This document shows, in pieces, positions 1 through 5,663 of a stretch of DNA of 7,138 nucleotides (positions within the stretch are counted from its first letter, which is position 1; each line of letters begins with the position of its first letter). This DNA comes from Actinomycetales bacterium (lineage in GTDB: Bacteria; Actinomycetota; Actinomycetes; Actinomycetales; Cellulomonadaceae): contig JAATES010000295.1 of NCBI GenBank assembly GCA_015655615.1, positions 1 to 7,138 on the forward strand. Reading direction: 5' to 3'. The position numbers were made by a program, and so were the translations under genes. The notes beneath the pieces were generated by a model. That model worked only from the letters and a program-made list of their open reading frames with translations. It made no database searches and was not told the origin of the DNA.

Positions 1-1
1 C

Positions 2-961
2 ACCACCACCACGATCGCGCCTGAGTGCTCCTGGGCACTCGATCCTTTCGCCACGACGACGACCCTGGCACTGAACCGCACCAGCCAGCCCGCCGCCGCA
101 CCCGCCGGTTCCCGAGCCGTCGCCACGATCACGGTGCAGACGGCGTCGGGGGCGGCCGCCCCCGGAACCGTCGCCCTGGTCGATGTCACCTCGGGCAGCC
201 CTGTCACCCTGGGCACCGCCAGGATCGCCGGAGGGGCGGCTGACGGCTCGGCCCAGGCCGCCATCGAGGTGCCAGCCTCGATCGGCACCGGCACACGTGC
301 CTTAAGGGCCGTCTTCACGGCCGACGACTCCGCGCATTGGGCCGGTTCGTCCTCCGCTGCAGCTCGGCTTGCCGTGGTTCCGGTCACCGCCCCCGTCTCC
401 GTGGGGCTGACCGTGTCATCGCGCTCGGTCAGCGCCGGGGTCCGCCCGTCGGCCACCGTCACGGTGACGACCACCGGTACCTGGAAGCCTGCGAACGTGA
501 CCCTCACCGACAACGGGCGGGTGGTCGCCACCGTGACCGTGCCCGCAGCGAGGTCGGCCACGGTCCGGTTACCGGCCGTTCTCACCGTGGGCAGGCACAG
601 CCTGGTCGCACACTTCGCGGGCGGAGCGGGCCTGACCGCGGGCACGAGTCCCGCCGTCGGCCTGACGGTGACGAAGGCCGGGGCGAAGGTCGCACTGAAG
701 CGGTCCAAGGCGACGGTCAAGGCCCGCACGAAGGTGTCGGTCCGGGTGGCAGTCAGCGCGCCTGCCGGCGTCACGCGTCGCGGCAAGGCCGTGATCCTGG
801 TGCGCGGAAAGAAGACTGCGACCGTGACCGTGCCCGCCTCGGGACGCGTGACCGTCACGGTGAAGCTGATCAAGAAGGGCAAGAACGCCATCACGGTGCG
901 CTACCTCGGCTCGGCCAACCTCGGCGCCAAGACGGCCAAGGTCTCCGTTCGGGTGAGGTGA
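2..961 (+). CDS. Bacterial Ig-like repeat protein, 5'-truncated
   Basis: The frame is open from the left edge to a TGA at 959-961, so the true start lies upstream and at least 319 residues are visible. The protein is rich in Val, Thr and Ala, with alternating beta-strand patterns typical of bacterial Ig-like modules (Big_3 type). Three modules can be drawn: about 2-388, 389-682 and 683-958. The last two are about 97 residues apart in register and both carry TVTVPA. Such proteins are usually extracellular or cell-wall proteins in which Ig modules act as stalks or adhesive units. The visible part has no membrane segment and no LPXTG sorting signal; it ends directly in a beta strand (SVRVR). Any signal peptide or catalytic domain would be upstream. 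The last module is strongly basic with no Asp or Glu. A GTG at 134 is an internal Val codon, not the start. The fold is fairly sure; the function is unknown. Confidence 0.8.
   Translation, partial: TTTTIAPECSWALDPFATTTTLALNRTSQPAAAPAGSRAVATITVQTASGAAAPGTVALVDVTSGSPVTLGTARIAGGAADGSAQAAIEVPASIGTGTRALRAVFTADDSAHWAGSSSAAARLAVVPVTAPVSVGLTVSSRSVSAGVRPSATVTVTTTGTWKPANVTLTDNGRVVATVTVPAARSATVRLPAVLTVGRHSLVAHFAGGAGLTAGTSPAVGLTVTKAGAKVALKRSKATVKARTKVSVRVAVSAPAGVTRRGKAVILVRGKKTATVTVPASGRVTVTVKLIKKGKNAITVRYLGSANLGAKTAKVSVRVR
389..958 (+). repeat. Two tandem Ig-like modules (389-682, 683-958)
   Basis: The modules are about 98 and 92 codons long. A 17-base exact direct repeat, ACCGTGACCGTGCCCGC, lies at 530-546 and 821-837. 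The copies are 291 bp (97 codons) apart in the same reading frame, which marks the module period. Otherwise the modules have diverged at the protein level, so this is an old duplication. A more distant first module precedes them at 2-388. Confidence 0.6.
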
Positions 962-1025
962 CCAGGTCGGCCGGACTCCCACCCTGGGCTGCGCGACCCG
1001 ACCACAGGGACGCCCCCTCCACAGC

Positions 1026-1044
1026 GGCCGTCCAGCGCACGGCC
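1026..1044 (+). terminator. Possible weak terminator hairpin after the Ig-like gene
   Basis: GGCCGT (1026-1031) and ACGGCC (1039-1044) form a perfect 6-bp stem around a 7-base loop, 65 bases after the stop of the Ig-like gene. The following bases, ATTCCGTTGTC, are modestly T-rich but not a true T tract. It could be an intrinsic terminator of the kind common in GC-rich genomes, or simply an operator-like inverted repeat beside the putative promoter. Confidence 0.3.
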
Positions 1045-1064
1045 ATTCCGTTGTCAGACGAAGC

Positions 1065-1073
1065 TGGCATACT
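1065..1073 (+). promoter_or_regulatory. Possible extended -10 promoter for the moxR operon
   Basis: TGG followed by CATACT (1068-1073) resembles an extended -10 element (TGN-TATAAT with one mismatch in the hexamer). It lies in one of the few less GC-rich stretches of the 240-bp gap. No good -35 hexamer sits 16-18 bp upstream; TTGTCA at 1051-1056 is only 11 bp away and so does not pair with it. If it is used, the transcript would start near 1080 and carry a leader of about 120 nt that includes the hairpin at 1141-1168. Confidence 0.3.
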
Positions 1074-1140
1074 GAGCCATCGGTGGCTGGGGTGCGCAGC
1101 ATTCCAGGCACGCTCGACATTCCAGCAGTGGCGACGGCAG

Positions 1141-1168
1141 GACTCGGCCCGGGCTCCCGGGCCGGGTC
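1141..1168 (+). promoter_or_regulatory. Strong GC-rich hairpin in the moxR leader
   Basis: The two halves 1141-1153 and 1156-1168 form a near-perfect 13-bp stem: GGCCCGGG (1146-1153) pairs with CCCGGGCC (1156-1163), and the outer pairs continue to 1141/1168 with a single G-T wobble (1144/1165). In RNA the tip would open to a 4-base loop. It ends 20 bases before the Shine-Dalgarno of the moxR-type gene. No T tract follows, so a classical terminator is unlikely. It may be a leader RNA structure affecting translation or stability, or a palindromic protein-binding site. The structure is seen directly; the role is inferred. Confidence 0.5.
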
Positions 1169-1188
1169 GCACTCACCAGTCCGGCAAC

Positions 1189-1195
1189 GAAGGGG
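1189..1195 (+). promoter_or_regulatory. Ribosome binding site of the MoxR gene
   Basis: GAAGGGG lies six bases before the ATG at 1202. It is a good Shine-Dalgarno match and supports this ATG as the operon's first start. Confidence 0.7.
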
Positions 1196-1201
1196 CGTGG
1201 C

Positions 1202-2224
1202 ATGACGACGACCAACCCGAGGGACATCGCCCCGGGCCGGGGTTCGATCTCATCGGACGACCTCACCCGGGCCACAGCCCTGGTCAGAGCGATCGAGCAG
1301 GTGTTCGGCCAGCGCGTCGTCGGCCAGGAGCGACTGCGGACCTCGCTGGTGAGCACCCTGCTCGCCGGAGGGCACATCCTGCTCGAATCCGTGCCCGGGC
1401 TGGCCAAGACCACGGCGGCCGAGACCCTCGCGGCAGCCGTCGGCGGTACGTTCCACCGGATCCAGTGCACTCCCGACCTCATGCCGAATGACATCGTCGG
1501 CACACAGATCTACAACTACGGCACCGGCTCGTTCACCACCCAGCTGGGCCCGGTGCACGCGAACCTGGTGCTGCTGGACGAGATCAACCGGTCCAGTGCG
1601 AAGACCCAGTCGGCCATGCTCGAGGCGATGCAGGAGCGTCAGACGTCCATCGGCGGCGAGGTCTACCCCTTGCCTGCTCCCTTCATGGTCCTGGCGACCC
1701 AGAACCCCATCGAAGAGGAGGGCACCTACGTCCTGCCCGAGGCCCAGATGGACCGCTTCCTGATGAAGGAGGTCCTCACCTACCCCGCTCCTCACCATGA
1801 GATCGAGATCCTCGAGCGGGTCTCGACCGGACGCCAGAGCGCCCCGCTCACGGCGCCACCCGTCACGCTCGCCGACATCGAGTTCCTGCAGCAGCTGGTG
1901 GACGGTGTCTACGTGGACGCCGCCATCAAGCGGTACATCGTCGACCTCATCAACACCTCGCGGTTCTCCGGGCCACGCCCGCTGCCGGGACTGGAACGGG
2001 AGCTCCGGGTGGGGGCGAGCCCGCGTGGCTCGATCGCCTTGATGCGGGTCGCGCAAGCCCTGGCCATCCAGGCCGGCCGCGCCTTCGTGGTGCCCGACGA
2101 CATCAAGGCCGTGCGTTACGCCGTCCTGCGGCACCGGCTGGTGCGCACCTTCGACGCCCTGGCCGCGGGAGTCCAGCCCGAGCAGATCATCGACGCCATC
2201 TTCGACGCGGTCCCCGCGCCCTGA
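1202..2224 (+). CDS. MoxR-family AAA+ ATPase
   Basis: 340 residues, the usual MoxR length (about 310-350), with ATG preceded by GAAGGGG. It is a soluble cytoplasmic ATPase believed to act as a chaperone or remodelling machine for VWA-domain partners. Motifs in order: Walker A ESVPGLAKTT (residues 62-71, Lys69), Walker B LVLLDEINR (122-130, Asp126 and Glu127), the MoxR signature AMLEAMQERQ (138-147), sensor 1 ATQNP (165-169, Asn168), DRF (184-186) with a conserved arginine, and sensor 2 GASPRG (271-276, Arg275). All ATP-binding and hydrolysis residues look intact. The P-loop has Ser63 and Ala68 in place of two glycines; variation there is common in the family. The C-terminal helical lid runs from about residue 222 to the end. 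It is the first gene of the operon; the DUF58 gene follows after 32 bp. The family call is secure; the substrate is unknown. Confidence 0.95.
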   Translation: MTTTNPRDIAPGRGSISSDDLTRATALVRAIEQVFGQRVVGQERLRTSLVSTLLAGGHILLESVPGLAKTTAAETLAAAVGGTFHRIQCTPDLMPNDIVGTQIYNYGTGSFTTQLGPVHANLVLLDEINRSSAKTQSAMLEAMQERQTSIGGEVYPLPAPFMVLATQNPIEEEGTYVLPEAQMDRFLMKEVLTYPAPHHEIEILERVSTGRQSAPLTAPPVTLADIEFLQQLVDGVYVDAAIKRYIVDLINTSRFSGPRPLPGLERELRVGASPRGSIALMRVAQALAIQAGRAFVVPDDIKAVRYAVLRHRLVRTFDALAAGVQPEQIIDAIFDAVPAP

Positions 2225-2256
2225 ACGCCCTGACTCCTCGTACGGATGCCGGCGCT

Positions 2257-3135
2257 ATGACCGATCCCTCCCGACTCACCCAGGTGCGCGCACAGCTCGA
2301 GCTCCCGCTGCTGCGCCGAGCCGCCGGGCTGCTCGAAGGCCACCACCGGTCGATCTTCAAGGGGCATGGGCAGGACTTCGACGACCTCTCCCTCTATTCC
2401 CCCGGTGACGACATCGGGGACATCGACTGGAAATCGAGCGCCCGAGCCGGTATCCCGGTCATCCGGCGTTTCGTCCGGCAGTCCAACCTCACCACGGTCA
2501 TCGTCGCCGACACCGGCCGGCAGATGGCGGCGACCGCTCCCAGCGGTGAGGCGAAGAGCGAGGTCGCGCTGCTGATGGCATCCATGATCGCCTATCTGGC
2601 GCGTGACCGCGGCGACCGGGTCGCCCTGGTGGCCGGGGACTGCGAGCGGGTGGTGCAGCGGCCTCCGCGTGCCAGCACCCAGGACCTGGAGGCGACGCTG
2701 CACGAGCTAGCGGGGATGTATGCGGTCACGAGCCCGGACCACGACCTCGCTGCGCTTCTCCGCCGCACCGAGGACGCCTTCCGCCGCCGCTCCCTGATCG
2801 TGCTGCTCACCGACGAGGCGCAGCCGCGACCGGAGCACCTCGCTGCGCTGCGACGGCTGCGGACCCGCCATACCGTCCTCGCTCTGGCCGTGGCCGATGC
2901 CGATCCCTTCGTCCCGGCCCAGGTGGCGGATGTCGCCGGCGGCTGGCATGTGCCTCGCTATCTGCGCTCGCGCCCCGACCTCGTCCAGGCCACCGCCCAG
3001 GCAACGGCCCGTCAGCACGAGCAGGTCCGCACCACCCTGCTCGCCGCGGAGGTCGGCGGCATGGTGGCAACCGGCACCCAGGACGTCCTGCCGGAGTTCA
3101 TCCGACTCCTCGGGAGGCATCGTGCCGGACGCTGA
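2257..3135 (+). CDS. DUF58 domain protein, soluble form
   Basis: 292 residues without a membrane segment. The DUF58 core lies at residues 38-72: GQDFDDL, then YSPGDDIGDIDW (48-59), SARAG and IRRF (69-72), matching the family pattern of G-x-D/E-F-x-x-L ... Y-x-P-G-D-D ... I-D-W-x-x-S-A-R ... R-x-F. A VWA-like fold follows. Its metal site is degenerate: the strand VIVAD (81-85) leads into DTGRQ (85-89) rather than D-x-S-x-S, although a later LLTD (183-186) is kept. DUF58 proteins nearly always sit beside MoxR genes and are presumed partners in the same machine, but no biochemical role is established. The start has only a weak Shine-Dalgarno (GGA at 2244-2246); an ATG at 2246 is out of frame, and no better nearby start was found. 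The last 14 bases overlap the next gene. Confidence 0.9.
   Translation: MTDPSRLTQVRAQLELPLLRRAAGLLEGHHRSIFKGHGQDFDDLSLYSPGDDIGDIDWKSSARAGIPVIRRFVRQSNLTTVIVADTGRQMAATAPSGEAKSEVALLMASMIAYLARDRGDRVALVAGDCERVVQRPPRASTQDLEATLHELAGMYAVTSPDHDLAALLRRTEDAFRRRSLIVLLTDEAQPRPEHLAALRRLRTRHTVLALAVADADPFVPAQVADVAGGWHVPRYLRSRPDLVQATAQATARQHEQVRTTLLAAEVGGMVATGTQDVLPEFIRLLGRHRAGR
3112..3117 (+). promoter_or_regulatory. Ribosome binding site deciding the GTG start at 3122
   Basis: GGGAGG lies inside the end of the DUF58 gene, four bases before GTG 3122. The same reading frame is open well upstream, but earlier starts would overlap the DUF58 gene heavily. This site and the membrane segment just downstream support 3122 as the start. 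Confidence 0.55.
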
Positions 3136-3613
3136 GATCATCGCACCACAGGGCTATTCCCTTTGGTGGGGAGTGCTGGGACTGGTGTTGGTCGCACTCG
3201 TCGTCGCCGGGTGGATCGTGCTGTGGCGACTGACGAGATCGCCGCGTTCAGCAGCTGACGGCACGACAGCCCCCGAGCCGGTCCTCGCCAGCACGGGTCC
3301 GGGCGACCCCTGGGCCGGACCGCGCTCGGTCGCCCTCGGCCTCATCGACGAACTGGCAGCGGGCCACCGGGAGGGCACTGTGCCCGGGCGTCAGGTCCAT
3401 CAAGGCCTCAGCGTGATCGTGCGGGATTTCACCACGGCGCGCACGGGACTCGACGCGAGCACGCTCACTCTCACGGAATTGCAGCATCATCGCGATGCGG
3501 CGCCCGCCTCCGCCTTGATCGAGAAGTTGTACTCGCCCGAGTTCGCCGCTGGCGCCGAGGGTGATCCGGTCGCAGCGATCGAGCAGACGCGCGAGGTGGT
3601 CGGCCGATGGTGA
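3122..3613 (+). CDS. Small one-pass membrane protein of the MoxR operon
   Basis: 163 residues from GTG 3122, with a 14-bp overlap with the DUF58 gene. Residues 14-35 form one hydrophobic helix rich in Trp, Leu and Val, followed by a basic RLTRSPR (36-42). A Gly/Pro/Ala linker (about 43-67) leads to a helical domain (68-163) containing QVHQGLSVIVRDF (91-103), LTLTEL and LIEKLYSPEF (132-141). By the positive-inside rule the N-terminus is outside and the domain is cytoplasmic. In Bat-type operons this slot, between DUF58 and the first VWA gene, is often filled by a short TM protein of DUF4381 type; the layout agrees, but I see no decisive sequence motif. It could link the cytoplasmic ATPase/DUF58 pair to the membrane VWA proteins. 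The gene call is firm; the family assignment is tentative. The stop overlaps the next start by 7 bp. Confidence 0.85.
   Translation: MPDAEIIAPQGYSLWWGVLGLVLVALVVAGWIVLWRLTRSPRSAADGTTAPEPVLASTGPGDPWAGPRSVALGLIDELAAGHREGTVPGRQVHQGLSVIVRDFTTARTGLDASTLTLTELQHHRDAAPASALIEKLYSPEFAAGAEGDPVAAIEQTREVVGRW
3593..3599 (+). promoter_or_regulatory. Ribosome binding site of the first VWA gene
   Basis: GAGGTGG ends seven bases before ATG 3607, within the coding end of the preceding gene. It favours ATG 3607 over the adjacent GTG at 3610. Confidence 0.5.
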
Positions 3614-4662
3614 ATGACGCCGTGCACCGCACCGTGGCGTGGCCGTGGCTGATCGCGATCGTGCTCACGGTCCTCATCGTCGTCGCACTCCTGGCGGCCT
3701 GGCGGACCCGCCGCCACGATCATGCGGCACCGCAGTCCGATCCCGGGGCCACCTGGGTGGCCAACTCTGCCCGGGTGGGCGGCAGCCGCGCCCTCCGCCG
3801 GTGGACCAGGCGCTACCGGGCCTGGCAATGGGCAGGGATCACATGCCTGGTCGTCGCCGTCGGGGCCTCGGCCGTCGTGGCCGCCCGGCCTGCCGACGTC
3901 CGGGTCAAGCAGAGCACCCTGGGAACCCGGGACATCGTGCTGTGCCTGGACGTGTCCGGATCGATGCTCGACTACGACCGCCAGATGGTCGACGCCTTCC
4001 GGACCCTGGTCAAGAGCTTCGACGGCGAGCGCATCGCCCTGTCGATCTTCAACGAGACCTCACGCACCGTGTTCCCCCTGACCAACGACTACACATTGGT
4101 CGGCGAGCAACTCGACGTGGCCTATGACGCGCTCGATCCCGCTGTGCTCGATGCCCCCACCGATGCGACCATCGACCGTTATCTCGACTTCGCGGCAGGC
4201 ACAGCCCTGACCAACACACAGTCCTCGCTGATCGGCGACGGGCTGGCCAACTGCACGTTGCTCTTCGATGACTCCGGCAGCACGACGCGTTCGCGTTCGA
4301 TCATCCTGGCCACCGACAACGACCTGCGGGGTGACCCCGTGTACAGCCTCGACGACGCCGTGAAACTCGCCATCTCCCGCAAGATCGAGCTCAGCGCGCT
4401 GTATGGCGCCTCAAGCTGGGTGGTGGACCCCACCATCGAGAGCGACTACCGCACCACCGTGACCGGCGCGGGCGGCTATTTCTACCATGCAGCGGACGCC
4501 TCGGCGGTGGCCGACATCGTCGAACGGGTCCAGTCCCAGCAAGCGGTCGACCTCGATGCCGCCCCGGAGGTCACCCGATCCGAGCAGCCGGCCGGCTGGA
4601 TCCTGATCGCGCTGCTGGGGGTCGCCGGCCTGATCCTGGTGCAAGGGCGGGTGCGGGAATGA
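3607..4662 (+). CDS. Membrane-anchored VWA domain protein (BatA-like), first copy
   Basis: 351 residues. TM helix 1 is about 13-32 and TM helix 2 about 74-93, joined by a basic loop (many Arg between 34 and 71) that should be cytoplasmic. The VWA domain spans about 108-312 and a third TM helix is about 329-346. This TM-TM-VWA-TM plan is that of BatA/BatB-like proteins and places the VWA domain outside the membrane. The metal-binding MIDAS motif is complete in its first part, DVSGS (115-119). Likely further ligands are Ser/Thr near 204-208 (before LIGDGL) and Asp237 in ATDND. VWA domains bind proteins through a divalent metal; MoxR ATPases are thought to act on such partners. ATG 3607 overlaps the previous stop (ATGGTGA), and the gene's TGA overlaps the next ATG. 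Confident on family, not on binding partner. Confidence 0.92.
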   Translation: MVNDAVHRTVAWPWLIAIVLTVLIVVALLAAWRTRRHDHAAPQSDPGATWVANSARVGGSRALRRWTRRYRAWQWAGITCLVVAVGASAVVAARPADVRVKQSTLGTRDIVLCLDVSGSMLDYDRQMVDAFRTLVKSFDGERIALSIFNETSRTVFPLTNDYTLVGEQLDVAYDALDPAVLDAPTDATIDRYLDFAAGTALTNTQSSLIGDGLANCTLLFDDSGSTTRSRSIILATDNDLRGDPVYSLDDAVKLAISRKIELSALYGASSWVVDPTIESDYRTTVTGAGGYFYHAADASAVADIVERVQSQQAVDLDAAPEVTRSEQPAGWILIALLGVAGLILVQGRVRE

Positions 4663-5663
4663 GGTTCGAGCCGCTCGTCCCTGTCACGGCGTGGATCGTC
4701 GCGATCCTGGTCCTCGTCGCTTTCTGCGTGATGTTCCTGCGCGGCGCCGTGCTCGACCAGGGCGGGCGCACCCTGGTGATCGCCTGGAGCCGTCGCATCG
4801 CCATGGTCCTGGTGATCGCGGTCATGGGCCTGGGCCCAGCCCTCGCCCGGCACGACGTCGAGACCTACGCCTCCAGCGTCGAGGTGTACTTCGTCGTGGA
4901 CCGCACCGGGTCCATGGCCGCAGAGGACTACGACGGGACGAAGCCCCGCCTCGACGGGGTCAAGGCCGATATGGCCGCCATCGCCGCGTCGCTGGTCGGC
5001 GCCCGGTTCTCGATCATCAGCTTCGACTCCGCGGCGTCCCAGCAACTGCCCTTGACCAGTGACGCCCGTGCGGTGACCTCGTGGCTCGACACCGTGCACC
5101 AGGAGCAGTCCCTCTACTCCTCCGGTTCGCTCATCGACCGGCCTCTCGACAGCCTTACCCAGGCCCTCACCAGCTCGGCCGAGGTCAGCCCGGGCGACAC
5201 CCGGCTGGTGTACTTCTTCTCCGATGGTGAGAACACCGCGGAGGGCGAGCCGCAGTCGTACGAGAACCTGGCGCAGTACCTCACGGGCGGAGCGGTGCTG
5301 GGGTATGGCACGACCGAAGGCGGCAAAATGAAGGTCTATGACCCGTCCGGCGCCGACACCGGATACCTCAAGGACAGCACGCAGCAAGGGTCACCCGACG
5401 CCATCTCCACCGTTGACGAGTCACAGCTCAAGTCGGTGGCCACGCAACTGGGGGTGCCCTACCTGCACCGTACCGCGCCCGGCGGCCTCGAATCCGTGCT
5501 CACCGAGGTCGACCCCGCGACCGCGTCACAGGCCTCGACCCGCACGGTGACCACCTATGAGCCCTATGTCTGGCCCTTCGCCCTGGCCCTGGCCGGCCTG
5601 CTGCTGTGGGAGGCCGCCTGGCAGGTCCACCGCCTCGCACGACGAGTGGGAGTGACGTCATGA
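4659..5663 (+). CDS. Membrane-anchored VWA domain protein, second copy
   Basis: 334 residues, starting in an ATGA overlap with the previous gene, so probably translationally coupled; AAGGG at 4643-4647 is a possible but rather distant Shine-Dalgarno. It has TM helices at about 10-27 and 46-64, a VWA domain from about 75 to 285, a third TM helix at about 302-319 and a basic cytoplasmic tail (HRLARRV). The VWA domain should be extracytoplasmic. Its MIDAS is DRTGS (81-85), with Thr where the first copy has Ser, plus a later FSDGEN (187-192, Asp189). LVYFFSDGENTAEGE is a typical VWA strand and loop. The two VWA proteins share architecture but little obvious sequence, suggesting an old duplication or a heteromeric pair. 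An insertion-like segment (about 220-255, rich in Gly, Asp and Ser) separates the last strands. Family call secure. Confidence 0.92.
   Translation: MRFEPLVPVTAWIVAILVLVAFCVMFLRGAVLDQGGRTLVIAWSRRIAMVLVIAVMGLGPALARHDVETYASSVEVYFVVDRTGSMAAEDYDGTKPRLDGVKADMAAIAASLVGARFSIISFDSAASQQLPLTSDARAVTSWLDTVHQEQSLYSSGSLIDRPLDSLTQALTSSAEVSPGDTRLVYFFSDGENTAEGEPQSYENLAQYLTGGAVLGYGTTEGGKMKVYDPSGADTGYLKDSTQQGSPDAISTVDESQLKSVATQLGVPYLHRTAPGGLESVLTEVDPATASQASTRTVTTYEPYVWPFALALAGLLLWEAAWQVHRLARRVGVTS
5648..5652 (+). promoter_or_regulatory. Ribosome binding site deciding the ATG start at 5660
   Basis: GGGAG lies seven bases before ATG 5660. The frame also has an ATG at 5606, but that would add 18 residues overlapping the VWA gene; the good spacing here favours 5660. 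Confidence 0.55.

Noticed and set aside
965..1003. GGTCGG/CCGACC inverted repeat after the Ig-like gene as a terminator
   Set aside because: Only 6 bp of stem with a 27-base loop and no T tract; too weak to call.
1051..1056. TTGTCA as a -35 box
   Set aside because: Only 11 bp from the CATACT -10 candidate, and no -10-like hexamer lies 16-18 bp downstream.
337..1491. Long plus-strand open frame crossing the gap between the Ig-like and MoxR genes
   Set aside because: It is rich in Arg, Gly, His and Pro, as shadow frames are in GC-rich DNA, overlaps two well-supported genes in another frame, and has no recognisable domain.
1250..2134. 294-codon minus-strand open frame opposite the MoxR gene
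   Set aside because: Antisense shadow; the plus strand carries every AAA+ motif in order and the minus frame shows no domain.
3607..4662. Magnesium or cobalt chelatase subunits (AAA+ plus VWA)
   Set aside because: The ATPase has MoxR-type motifs, the VWA proteins have three TM helices, and no large chelatase subunit or tetrapyrrole gene is present.
4482..5387. 301-codon minus-strand open frame opposite the VWA genes
   Set aside because: Antisense shadow of two strongly supported VWA genes; composition is low-information and no family motif is visible.
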